The notes under the pieces: model-generated
What the model was told of the DNA's origin: nothing
Seen by the model: the letters and a program-made list of their open reading frames with translations, nothing else
The model's database searches: none
Shown here: one piece after another, positions 43,109-51,049 of the stretch
Layout of the letters: each line of letters starts with the position of its first letter
How positions within the stretch are numbered: position 1 is the stretch's first letter
Source of the DNA: Micromonospora lupini str. Lupac 08
GTDB taxonomy: Bacteria > Actinomycetota > Actinomycetes > Mycobacteriales > Micromonosporaceae
NCBI RefSeq assembly: GCF_000297395.2
Contig: NZ_HF570108.1
Coordinates: 757,685 to 821,684 of the forward strand
Reading direction: 5' to 3'
Length of the DNA stretch: 64,000 bases
Translations under genes and position numbers: made by a program

Positions 43109-43972
43109 TCAGCTGGCCAGTGGGGTCGCGGCGTGCCGTTCGGCCCGCTCCTTGGCGGCCTGCAACAACGGCCCCTCGAAGTAGCGGCGCGGCACCGCCC
43201 CGAGCGCCAGGCGCAGGGCACGCAGGGTGAGGTCCGCCGACAACTCGGTGGTGGGCAGCCCCAACCCGCCGTACATCCGCCGGGCCCACGGAGGCAGCAG
43301 CGCAAGCGCGGTGCCGGCAATCCCCAGGTACGCCCAGCGCGGCGGGCCGAGGGTGAGGCCCAGTCGGGCCGGCAGGCTGAGCTTCCACGGCAGCGGTGGA
43401 GCGGTGAGGAAGAGCGCCGTCTCGGCGGCCTCCCGGGTCATCCGCAGCTCCGGCCGCACGGCGCGGTAGTACGCCTCCACCTCGGCAGCGGTGCCCGGCA
43501 CCGTTGCCGGGTCCAGCCCGACCAGGGCGGCCGACCGACGCTGCTCGGTGTAGTAGCCGTCCACCTCGTCGTCGCTGAGCGGCAGACCCGCCCGCCGGGC
43601 CGTGCTGAGGAACGACTCGACCTCGGTGACGTGCACCCAGCGCAACAGGGCCGGGTCGTCGATCCGGAACTCCTCGCCGGTGCCGTGGTCGGTGGCCCGC
43701 AGCCGGGCGTGCAGGCGACGCAGTCGCGCCCCCGCCTGCTCCGCTTCGGCAGTGGTGCCGTAGACGGTGGTCGCCACGTAGGTGGCGGTGCGGACGAGTC
43801 GTCCCCACGCGTCGGTGCGGTAGTTGCTGTTCTGCGCCACCCCGGCCATGGCCCGGGGGTGCAACGCCTGGAGGTAGAGCGAGCGCAGGCCGGCGACGAT
43901 CAGGATCGGCTCCTCGTGCACCTTCCACGTGACCGAACCCGGACCGAAGAGGCCGAGGTCATCGGAGTCCAC
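43109..43972 (-). CDS. oxygenase MpaB family protein (DUF2236)
   Basis: This 287-residue protein is a DUF2236 member: GPGSVTWKVHEEPILIVAGLRSLYLQALHPRAMAGV at the start (with the conserved LHPR), RTATYVATTVYGT, and the central WVHVTEVESFL with the conserved His. The family includes the latex-clearing protein and fungal MpaB, heme-dependent oxygenases, through conserved His/Asp/Arg. A heme oxygenase role is plausible; substrate unknown. One hydrophobic segment near residues 220-237 may associate with the membrane. Confidence 0.85.
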   Translation of the reverse strand: MDSDDLGLFGPGSVTWKVHEEPILIVAGLRSLYLQALHPRAMAGVAQNSNYRTDAWGRLVRTATYVATTVYGTTAEAEQAGARLRRLHARLRATDHGTGEEFRIDDPALLRWVHVTEVESFLSTARRAGLPLSDDEVDGYYTEQRRSAALVGLDPATVPGTAAEVEAYYRAVRPELRMTREAAETALFLTAPPLPWKLSLPARLGLTLGPPRWAYLGIAGTALALLPPWARRMYGGLGLPTTELSADLTLRALRLALGAVPRRYFEGPLLQAAKERAERHAATPLAS

Positions 43973-44029
43973 CGACCAAGCGTGCCACGGCCCGCCCGTC
44001 CGTGCCGGTGGTGCGGGTCGCGTCAGCTG

Positions 44030-44458
44030 TCAGCTGTCGGCGGCCCGGCGCGACTGGCAGCTCGGGCAGAGACCCCAGAAGGTCACCTCTGCCTCGTCCA
44101 CCTCGAAGCCGTGCGCGACGCCCGGCTCCAGGCACGGAGCACTGCCGACCGCGCAGTCGACGTCGGCGATCTCGCCGCAGCCCCGGCAGACCACGTGGTG
44201 GTGGTTGTCGCCGGCGCGCGCCTCGTACCGGGCGGGACTGCCGGCCGGCTCGATCCGGCGGGACAACCCGGCCCGGCTCAACGCCCCCAGCACGTCGTAG
44301 ACCGCCTGGGTGGAGACCGAGTCGAGGCGTTCGCGGACCCGCCGGGTGATCTCGTCGACCTCCAGGTGACCGCCGTCGGCGAGAACGTCGAGCACCGCGA
44401 GGCGCGGTCGGGTGACGCGCAGGCCCCTCGACCGCAACAGTTCCTCGCCACCGGACAC
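44030..44458 (-). CDS. Fur family transcriptional regulator, FurA/CatR type
   Basis: This 142-residue metalloregulator has an N-terminal winged helix (RSRGLRVTRPRLAVLDVL ... STQAVYDVLGALSRAGL) and the metal-sensing core NHHHVVCRGCGEIADVDCAVG, with a second C-x2-C (LCPSCQS) at the end. The sequence fits the FurA/CatR group, which usually controls an adjacent katG catalase gene in response to peroxide or iron. No katG is present here; the divergent neighbour is a DUF2231 membrane protein. The start is GTG 44458. Confidence 0.9.
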   Translation of the reverse strand: MSGGEELLRSRGLRVTRPRLAVLDVLADGGHLEVDEITRRVRERLDSVSTQAVYDVLGALSRAGLSRRIEPAGSPARYEARAGDNHHHVVCRGCGEIADVDCAVGSAPCLEPGVAHGFEVDEAEVTFWGLCPSCQSRRAADS

Positions 44459-44661
44459 AGGCCAATGACAGCACGTACGACAAGCAGCGACAACCGTCGC
44501 CAGCCCCGGGTGGCCACGGACACAGGCCGCCGGACCGGCCCGTGGGGTCGCGCCGTGCTGAACCTGATCGCCGCAGCGCGCGTGTCTCCGGGCGAGAGCT
44601 CGGGGACGACAGGCGGTCCGTACGCTGACGACCCCTCACCGTGATCCACCTGGAGGTGTCG

Positions 44662-45144
44662 ATGTTCGAGGAGATCCTGGGTCTACCGGTACACGTCCTC
44701 GTGGTCCACGCGGTGGTCGTCTTCGTCCCACTGCTGGCGGTGCTGGCCATCGGCTACGTGGGGCTGCCGCGCTGGCGGCACCGACTGGACTGGGCGCTGG
44801 GCATCCTCGCCGTGGTCGCGCCGGTGACCGCGTTCGTGGCCGTCGAATCCGGTGAGGCCTTCACCGACGCCCTGGTCGCCCGCGGCTTCCAGGGCGAGAT
44901 TCTCGATCAGATCTTCGAGCACTCCCGCTACGGCGACATCCTGTTCCGGATCGTGGTGCCCCTGGGGATCGTGGCCATCGCGCTGCTCGTGGCGACCAGC
45001 GGGCACCCGCGGGTGCCGCGACTGCCGGCACTGGTGACGCCGGTGCTCGCGGTGGCGGTCGTCGCGCTGGCCATCGCCGCCCTGATCTACGTCTACCTCA
45101 CCGGTCACTCCGGCGCCGAGGCCGTCTGGGGAACCACCCTCTGA
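44662..45144 (+). CDS. DUF2231 family membrane protein
   Basis: The 160-residue protein has four membrane helices and DUF2231 features: LPVHVLVVHAVVVFVPLLAVLA at the start, with the conserved PxHxxxVH pattern, and EHSRYGDILFRIVVPLG in the middle. Histidines in the first helix suggest heme or metal binding, but this is not shown. ATG 44662 has GGAGG six bases upstream; GTG 44641 is in frame. It is divergent from the Fur-family gene, which may regulate it. Confidence 0.85.
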   Translation: MFEEILGLPVHVLVVHAVVVFVPLLAVLAIGYVGLPRWRHRLDWALGILAVVAPVTAFVAVESGEAFTDALVARGFQGEILDQIFEHSRYGDILFRIVVPLGIVAIALLVATSGHPRVPRLPALVTPVLAVAVVALAIAALIYVYLTGHSGAEAVWGTTL

Positions 45145-45213
45145 CCGGCCGGTCCGGGCTGGCGCCCCTCGACGCCGCTCAGAACTTGCCGCCGCTCAGA
45201 ATTCGACGCCGCT

Positions 45214-45585
45214 TCAGAAGATGAGGCGCGAGCAGAGCAGGCAGACGAGAACGACAAGCACCACGGCGGCCGCGGCGCCGAAGCCGTAGGTGACCCGCTG
45301 GGAACGCTGCTCGGCCATGTCCAGGACGGCCGCGTCCTGTGGCGGGAGGTGTCGGGGCGGGGCCGGCTCCAGGTGCACCGGGGGACGCCAGCCGGCCGGG
45401 GGCGGGACGCTCGGGGGTGGCCCCGCGTACCCGCTCGTGGGTGCGGTGGCGGGCGGGGGTGGCCCCGCGTACCCGCTCGTGGGTGCCGTGGCGGGCGGGG
45501 GTCGGTCCGCCGTCCCGCCGTCGCCGGTCCCGGGCCGGCGCCAGTAGTCGTCGTCCGGGGTGCTGCCACCGCTGGGGGTCGTCAC
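45214..45585 (-). CDS. Pro-rich membrane protein with internal repeat
   Basis: The protein of 123 residues has a Pro/Gly/Thr-rich N-terminal half containing two near-identical copies of PPPATAPTSGYAG (coded at about 45410-45510), then ends with one membrane helix (about residues 98-118, AAAVVLVVLVCLLCSRLIF). Function unknown. GTG 45585 begins MTTPSGGSTPDDDYW. It is convergent with the DUF2231 gene and divergent from a 60-residue acidic protein. Confidence 0.65.
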   Translation of the reverse strand: MTTPSGGSTPDDDYWRRPGTGDGGTADRPPPATAPTSGYAGPPPPATAPTSGYAGPPPSVPPPAGWRPPVHLEPAPPRHLPPQDAAVLDMAEQRSQRVTYGFGAAAAVVLVVLVCLLCSRLIF

Positions 45586-45676
45586 GCCGTCCGACGCTAC
45601 CAACGGAGCCGGCGGTCCGGTCGTTTCTCCGTCGGTGTGCCAATCGTCGGCGAGCGGCCCGCCGCCCCCGCCTGCG

Positions 45677-46123
45677 CTAGTCTTGCCGCTCGTGAGCACC
45701 GAGAACCCCGGCACGCAGGGCGCGCGCGGCGATGACGACCGCACCGTCGACCTGAGCGACGACTTCGTGGTGCTGCCCGAGCAGACCTCGGACGACACCG
45801 ACCACGGCTGGGGCGAGCGGAGCAGCGGCAACGACGACTGGCTCCTCGCCCAACGCCCCCCACACTGGGACTGACCCCGACGCCACGCGCCGGACCACCG
45901 GCCGCCCGACAGGTTCCGCAGCCCGGACTGACAGCCCGCCCGCGCCGTTGGTCGCCGGGCAGCCGGCCGGGGTGTCCGTGCCGGTTGAGGTGTGCAGGAT
46001 CGCGGCGGCAAGGCCGAGCAGCGCGGCGACCAGCCCGGCCCGCAGCAGGGCGCGACCGGCGGGCAGGGCCGGCCGGCGCAGTGGACGCAACGCCCGTGCG
46101 GAATCCAGCTTGCGGATGATCAT
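45677..46123 (-). pseudogene. possible truncated SAF/CpaB-like membrane protein
   Basis: The ATG at 46123 has a perfect GGAGG eight bases upstream, and the first 45 codons give a convincing basic segment plus helix (ALPAGRALLRAGLVAALLGLAAAIL). Then comes PAGCPATNGAGGLSVRAAEP, which faintly resembles the start of a SAF domain (usually G(V)PVRLAEP). After about residue 83 the frame runs antisense to the acidic 60-residue gene and loses any family likeness. I read this as a SAF-domain gene whose 3' part has been lost. The alternative is a real short membrane protein of unknown end. Confidence 0.4.
45692..45874 (+). CDS. 60-residue acidic protein
   Basis: From GTG 45692 the frame encodes a highly acidic 60-residue protein (GARGDDDRTVDLSDDFVVLPEQTSDD in part, ending QRPPHWD) with the codon pattern typical of real genes here. 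No family is known to me. It overlaps, on the opposite strand, the 3' part of the frame that starts at 46123, so one of the two is not expressed as drawn. Confidence 0.6.
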   Translation: MSTENPGTQGARGDDDRTVDLSDDFVVLPEQTSDDTDHGWGERSSGNDDWLLAQRPPHWD

Positions 46124-46217
46124 CTGCCGCCTCCGTCCCGGGTGCCGTCGTGGTGGCACCCGTAGAGCGGCACGTTAGGCCGGCGACGGCCGGCGGTGCA
46201 GGCCCTTCGTCCCCGCC

Positions 46218-46245
46218 TGTGGACAACCGGCCGGCCTGTGGATAA
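46218..46245. promoter_or_regulatory. pair of DnaA-box-like 9-mers
   Basis: TGTGGACAA (46218-46226) and TGTGGATAA (46237-46245) are reverse complements of TTGTCCACA and TTATCCACA, two classical DnaA boxes, in the same orientation and 19 bases apart. Exact, AT-containing 9-mers are rare by chance in this GC-rich sequence. They lie in the gap upstream of the 46123 start. Confidence 0.45.
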
Positions 46246-46315
46246 CGCCCACCGACCGGCCGGGCCTGCTAGGGGACGGCGGCCCGGTGCGGCACGGGAG
46301 GGGCCCCGGCTTCTC

Positions 46316-46390
46316 GATCAACACGGGTTCATGGAAACCGGGCGATCAACACGGCCCGGAGGGGCCGATTTCCTGCATCCCGAGTGGATC
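46316..46390. repeat. imperfect palindromic element, copy B
   Basis: Arms 46316-46341 and 46365-46390 match at 19 of 26 positions. The outer edges are GATCAAC and GTGGATC, and the right arm carries TTTCCTGCATCCCGAG. It belongs with the elements at 16571-16645 and 54170-54243. No tandem array lies beside this copy. Confidence 0.65.
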
Positions 46391-46455
46391 AAGGCCGACA
46401 GCGCCGCCCGGGTGATCGTGGGCGGCGCTGTCGGTGCGGACCGGAGAGGCTGCGG

Positions 46456-46866
46456 TCAGGACGCGGAGCTTGCGGCCGGCGCCTTGCCGCCGCCCGACCC
46501 ACCGGACGACGACCCACCGGACGACGACCCGGACGACGACCCACCGGACGACGACCCGGACGACGACCCGCCGGACGACCCGGACGACCCGGACGATCCG
46601 GACGACCCGGAATCCCCACCCGAGGACGAGGACGACGAGGACGACTCGGACTTGGCCGGCTTGCCGCCAGCGGTCGTCTCGGAACCGGACGCGCGGGAGT
46701 CGGTGCGGTAGAAGCCCGAGCCCTTGAAGACGATGCCGACCGAGTTGAAGACCTTGCGCAGCCGCCCCTGACACGCCGGGCACTCGGTCAGCGGCTCGTC
46801 CGAGAAGGACTGCACCGCCTCGAGCTGGTGACCGCACGCGGTGCAGGCGTACTGGTACGTGGGCAC
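46456..46866 (-). CDS. FmdB family zinc-ribbon protein with Ser/Gly tail
   Basis: The first 75 residues are an FmdB-type zinc ribbon: PTYQYACTACGHQLEAVQSF, then CPACQGRLRKVFNSVGIVFKGSGFY. The remaining 60 are a Ser/Gly low-complexity tail, coded by near-identical short repeats at about 46493-46620. FmdB proteins bind zinc and are linked to regulation or metal handling, but the actinobacterial role is unknown; Rv0991c is the likely orthologue by context. GTG 46866 follows GGAGG. Its translation is in the same direction as the folate gene upstream, 63 bases away. Confidence 0.88.
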   Translation of the reverse strand: MPTYQYACTACGHQLEAVQSFSDEPLTECPACQGRLRKVFNSVGIVFKGSGFYRTDSRASGSETTAGGKPAKSESSSSSSSSGGDSGSSGSSGSSGSSGGSSSGSSSGGSSSGSSSGGSSSGGSGGGKAPAASSAS

Positions 46867-46929
46867 GTTCTCCTCCGGTATCTGGGCTCGGCCAGTTGGC
46901 ACTCGACGTATTCGAGTGCCAATGGTGCG

Positions 46930-47607
46930 TCATTCGGCCCGGGTTCGTCCAGCGGACGTGTGGGGCGCGACACCGTGCGCCGTACCCGGGCCGTCGTCAA
47001 GCGTACGCATCCCGTCGGTGGGGGTGACGACCGCGCGGACCGGACGGTCGTGCGGCTCCGCCGGCAGTGCCTCGACCAGCTCGCCGTCGTGCAACGGGAC
47101 GACAGTCAGGGCCGTCCCGGGCACCCGCGCCAAGGCCCTGTCGTACGAGCCGCCGCCGCGGCCCAGCCGTCGGCCGCGGAGGTCCACGGCGAGCGCCGGC
47201 ACGACCACCAGCTCCGCGCCGGTGACCGCTGCCATGCCCAGGCGGGGGCCGATCGGCTCCCGGATGCCCCGCCCGGCCGCCACCAGAGCGTCGGGACCGG
47301 AGTACGCCGCCCAGTCCAGGTCCAGATCGGGGCGGAGCACCGGGAGCAGCAACTCGGCGTCGGGCGGCAGCGCCGAGCGCAGCACCTCGGGCAGGTCGGC
47401 CCCGCCCGGCTCGGAGCCGACCGGGACGTACGCCGTCATGCGGCGCGGGCGCAGCCGGCGTACCAGGGCGACCAGCTCGGCCTGGACGCGCCCGGCGGCC
47501 TCGGCCCGCGCCGCGGGGGTCAGGGCCCGGCGGCGGGCGAGCAGGTCGACACGGGTGTCCCGCTTCGTCACTCGGGTCACTTCCGCTTCATCAGAAAATT
47601 CCGGCAC
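46930..47607 (-). CDS. 5-formyltetrahydrofolate cyclo-ligase
   Basis: This enzyme uses ATP to convert 5-formyl-THF to 5,10-methenyl-THF. The 225-residue protein contains VTKRDTRVDLLARRRAL (substrate and Lys/Arg region), YVPVGSEPG, PVLRPDLDLDWAAY, the ATP motif VPALAVDLRGRRLGRGGGSYDRALA and a late ALPAEPHD. The GTG at 47607 has AGGAG seven bases upstream. It is divergent from the diguanylate cyclase gene by 85 bases. The order with FmdB and galU matches Rv0991c-Rv0993. Confidence 0.92.
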   Translation of the reverse strand: MPEFSDEAEVTRVTKRDTRVDLLARRRALTPAARAEAAGRVQAELVALVRRLRPRRMTAYVPVGSEPGGADLPEVLRSALPPDAELLLPVLRPDLDLDWAAYSGPDALVAAGRGIREPIGPRLGMAAVTGAELVVVPALAVDLRGRRLGRGGGSYDRALARVPGTALTVVPLHDGELVEALPAEPHDRPVRAVVTPTDGMRTLDDGPGTAHGVAPHTSAGRTRAE

Positions 47608-47692
47608 GCAACACTCCTGACGCAACGCCACTCCCACGGTTGCTCTGTGTCAGCATCGCAAGCAACGGAGGCGGAACTTCCGGGGGGACCGA

Positions 47693-50077
47693 GTGACGCT
47701 ACGCGGGCGGTTGACTGCAGCCTTCCTCGTGGTGGTGCTCGGCCCGGTCCTGCTCGGGGCGTTCTTCGTCGCCTCCACCGTCACGGCCGTCGACCGCAGC
47801 CGGTCCACCGAGCGCCTCGCGGTGGCGGCGTCCACGGTGCGTACCTCGGTCGACGCCCTCTGCCAGCAGCTGCGCGCCACCGCCGACGCGGTCGCCCTCA
47901 CCGGTGACCCGGCCGTCGCCGCCGCGCAGCTCGTCGGCCGTGGCCTGGCCGCGGCGGTGCTGGTCACCGACGTGACCGGACGCGTCACGTACGCCTCGCC
48001 CGACGCTCCGCCGACCCCCTGGCGGGACTGCTCCGAGCCGGCCACCGCGTCGTCGGGCCCGGTCCGCGCGCTGGCCGCCCGGGTCGACCGCCGCGACCCG
48101 GCCGGCGCCCTGCTGGGCACGGTCGCCGCCGCGCACCTGGTCGATCCGGCCTTCGTGGCCCGGCTCGCGGCGGTGACCGGTGTCGCGGTCACCCTGCTCG
48201 ACGGCGGCGCGAGCGCCGCCCGCTTCACCCACACCACCGAGTCCCGCGAGGGACGCGACGCGGTGCTGGCCGCCGCCGGGGCCACCAGCGGTGAGCGGGT
48301 CACCGAGAGCACCAAGGGCCGGTACGTGCGCCGGATCGGGCCGTCGACGGGCCAGCCTCTGCCGCTGGTGTTGTCGGTGCCGAGCGAGCGGCCGCCCATG
48401 CTGCACGTCACGCTTGCCGGCGTGGTCGTGCTGGCCGGGCTGCTCGCCGTGTTCACCGCCTGGCGTCTGGCCCGGGTGACCACCCGACCACTGGCGGAGC
48501 TGGCGGGTGCGGTCGACCGGGTGGCGCACGGCGACCTGACCGCCCGGGTGCCGGTGCGCAGCCACGACGAGCTGGGACGGCTGGCGGCCGCCTTCAACCG
48601 GATGACCCGCGAGACGGGGTCGTACGTCGCGGCGCTGACCAGCAGCCGCGACCAGCTCCGCGGGCACCTCGCGGTGCTCGGCGACACCCTGGCCAGCACC
48701 CACGACCTGCAACGCATCCTGCGGGTGATCCTGCACAGCGCCATCGCCGCCACCGGGGCGCGGGCCGGCGCGGTGCTGCTGGTGGAGGCCGGCGGGGTGC
48801 TCGTGGCGCAGTGCAGCGAGGGGTTGGACGGGCGTTGGCCGGCGGGGGACCCGGACGGGTCGCAGGGCCTGCGGGTGCCCGTGGGCGTCGGCGTGGTCGG
48901 CGCGGTGGCCGCGACCGGCGAGCCGCAGCGGGGCCGGAGGGAACCGGCCGACGCCCCGACCGGCGAGCCGCGCTGCCGCACCTACGTCGCGGTCCCCTTC
49001 GCCACCCCGACCGGCGCGACCACATCGAGTGGCGGCACGACACCGGGCGTCGCGACCACACCGAACGGCGCGGCGACGACCATCCCGGGCGGCGAGAGGA
49101 GTCTCGACGAGGCCGGCGCTCCGGCGGCGGCGCTCGGTGTGCTTGCCCTCTACGACCGGGTGGGCGCTGCCGAGTTCGACGACGACGACCTGGACACGCT
49201 GCGCACCTTCGCCGGGCACGCGGCCGTGGCGGTGGAGAACGTCCGGGTGCACGAGGAGGCGCAGCGGCTCTCCCTCACCGACCCGCTCACCGGGCTGTGG
49301 AACTACCGGTACCTGCGCGAGTCGATCCGCCGGGAGGTGGAGCGGGCCAGCCGGTTCGGCCGGATGCTCAGCGTCCTCGCCCTCGACCTGGACCGCTTCA
49401 AGGACGTCAACGACACGTACGGGCACGCGGCGGGGGACACCGTGCTGGCCGAGTTCGCCCGGCGGGTACGCGGTGAGATCCGCGAGGTCGACCTGGCCTT
49501 CCGGCAGGGCGGTGAGGAGTTCGTGCTGCTCCTACCGGAGACCGACGCCCGGGGCGCGGCGATCGTCGCGGAGCGGCTGGGCGCGGCGGTGCGCGAGACA
49601 CCGATCGCCGTGGAGGCGTACGCGGGGCCGATAGTGGTGACCGTGTCGGTGGGCATCGCCGTCTACCCGGACCACGGAAGCACCGGACGGGAGGTGCTGG
49701 AAGCCGCCGACGACGCCCTCTACGCGGCCAAGGCGGCCGGTCGGGACACCTACCGCGTGGCCGAGGCCCGCCCCGAGGTGCCGACGCGGGAGATACCGGT
49801 GCCCGCCGGTGCCGTCAGCCCACCCGACGGGCTGCCGCGTGCCGGCCGGCCCGTGCAGGTCCCGCGGGAGCCGGGCGGCCACGCCCGGTCGGAGTCGGCT
49901 GCGGGCGTACCGGAATCGAACCTGTCGGGGCCCGCGCACGCCCGGCCGGATCCGGCGGACGAGCCGGCGGCCACCTCCGCGGACGCCGCGCGGGCCGGCC
50001 CCGACGTCGCCCGGCCGGGGCCGGGCGGCGGCGCGTCTTCTGGGCCACACCCGCCGCGGCAGAGCCGTGGCCGATAG
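47693..50077 (+). CDS. membrane diguanylate cyclase (HAMP-GAF-GGDEF)
   Basis: The 794-residue protein makes cyclic di-GMP. Domains in order: helix 1 (about 8-30), an extracytoplasmic sensor, helix 2 (about 240-261), HAMP (to about 315), GAF (about 345-520), GGDEF, and a Pro/Ala-rich disordered tail from about residue 700. The active site is GGEEF at 606-610, and the RxxD inhibitory site (REVD, 597-600) is at the right distance, so the enzyme is probably active and feedback-inhibited. It is an insertion between the 5-FTHF cyclo-ligase and galU relative to mycobacteria. Confidence 0.93.
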   Translation: MTLRGRLTAAFLVVVLGPVLLGAFFVASTVTAVDRSRSTERLAVAASTVRTSVDALCQQLRATADAVALTGDPAVAAAQLVGRGLAAAVLVTDVTGRVTYASPDAPPTPWRDCSEPATASSGPVRALAARVDRRDPAGALLGTVAAAHLVDPAFVARLAAVTGVAVTLLDGGASAARFTHTTESREGRDAVLAAAGATSGERVTESTKGRYVRRIGPSTGQPLPLVLSVPSERPPMLHVTLAGVVVLAGLLAVFTAWRLARVTTRPLAELAGAVDRVAHGDLTARVPVRSHDELGRLAAAFNRMTRETGSYVAALTSSRDQLRGHLAVLGDTLASTHDLQRILRVILHSAIAATGARAGAVLLVEAGGVLVAQCSEGLDGRWPAGDPDGSQGLRVPVGVGVVGAVAATGEPQRGRREPADAPTGEPRCRTYVAVPFATPTGATTSSGGTTPGVATTPNGAATTIPGGERSLDEAGAPAAALGVLALYDRVGAAEFDDDDLDTLRTFAGHAAVAVENVRVHEEAQRLSLTDPLTGLWNYRYLRESIRREVERASRFGRMLSVLALDLDRFKDVNDTYGHAAGDTVLAEFARRVRGEIREVDLAFRQGGEEFVLLLPETDARGAAIVAERLGAAVRETPIAVEAYAGPIVVTVSVGIAVYPDHGSTGREVLEAADDALYAAKAAGRDTYRVAEARPEVPTREIPVPAGAVSPPDGLPRAGRPVQVPREPGGHARSESAAGVPESNLSGPAHARPDPADEPAATSADAARAGPDVARPGPGGGASSGPHPPRQSRGR

Positions 50078-50086
50078 TCTCGCGGC

Positions 50087-51049
50087 ATGTCGGAGCACTC
50101 AGCGAACCCCTCATCGACGGTCGCCGCAACCGGCCGTCCCCTGGCGGTCAAGGCAGTCATCCCGGCCGCCGGACTGGCCACCCGCTTCCTGCCGGCCACC
50201 AAGGCGGTCCCGAAGGAACTGTTGCCGGTGGTCGACCGGCCGGTGTTGCAGTACATCGTCGAGGAGGCCACCCAGGCCGGCATCGGCGACGTGTTGCTGA
50301 TCACCGGTCGGGGTAAGACGTCGATGGTGGACCACTTCGATCGACGCCCCGACCTGGAGACCAGGCTGGAGGAGAAGGGCGACGCCGAGCGGCTGGCCGC
50401 CGTGCGCCGGCCCAGTGAGCTGGCCGAGATCTACACCGTCCGGCAGCCGGAGCAGCTCGGGCTGGGCCACGCCATCGGGTACGCCGAGTCGCACGTCGGC
50501 GACCAGCCCTTCGCGGTGCTGCTCGGCGACGAGTTCGTCAAGCCGTCCGAGCCGCTGCTGCCGGCGATGCTGGAGTTGCAGGCCCGCACCGGCGGTGTGG
50601 TGCTCGCCTTCTTCGAGGTCGACCCGGCCGAGACCAAGCGGTACGGGATCGCCTCCGTCGAGCCGGCCGAGGCGGAGCTGACCGACATCGGCGAGGTCGT
50701 CAAGGTCACCGGCATGGTGGAGAAGCCGCAGCCGGAGGACGCGCCGAGCAACCTCGCGGTGCTCGGCCGGTACGTGCTTCCCGGCAGGATCTTCGACGCG
50801 ATCCGCCGGACCAAGCCGGGCAGCGGCGGTGAGATCCAGCTGACCGACGCGATGGAGCTGCTGCGTACCGAGGGCGTTCCGGTGCACGCGATCGTCTACC
50901 GGGGCACCCGCTACGACACCGGCATGCCGCTGGGGTACCTCCAGACGGTGGTGCAGATCGCCGCCGAGCGCGAGGACCTCGGCAGCGAGTTCCGCGCCTG
51001 GCTGGCCGACTTCGTCAAGGCCGACGCGGCAGGCGGATCTGGTACATGA
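50087..51049 (+). CDS. galU: UTP-glucose-1-phosphate uridylyltransferase
   Basis: GalU makes UDP-glucose for cell-envelope polysaccharides. The 320-residue protein has the nucleotide motif AAGLATRFLPATKAVPKE, LGLGHAIGYAESHVGDQPFAVLLGDEF, and later GRYVLPGRIF with the usual spacing. ATG 50087 lies nine bases after the cyclase stop. Its own stop overlaps the glp start by four bases, so galU, glp and probably the acetyltransferase form one operon. Confidence 0.93.
   Translation: MSEHSANPSSTVAATGRPLAVKAVIPAAGLATRFLPATKAVPKELLPVVDRPVLQYIVEEATQAGIGDVLLITGRGKTSMVDHFDRRPDLETRLEEKGDAERLAAVRRPSELAEIYTVRQPEQLGLGHAIGYAESHVGDQPFAVLLGDEFVKPSEPLLPAMLELQARTGGVVLAFFEVDPAETKRYGIASVEPAEAELTDIGEVVKVTGMVEKPQPEDAPSNLAVLGRYVLPGRIFDAIRRTKPGSGGEIQLTDAMELLRTEGVPVHAIVYRGTRYDTGMPLGYLQTVVQIAAEREDLGSEFRAWLADFVKADAAGGSGT

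Noticed and set aside
46196..46711. Plus-strand frame rich in Asp-Pro
   Set aside because: It is the antisense of the Ser/Gly tail of the FmdB-type gene.
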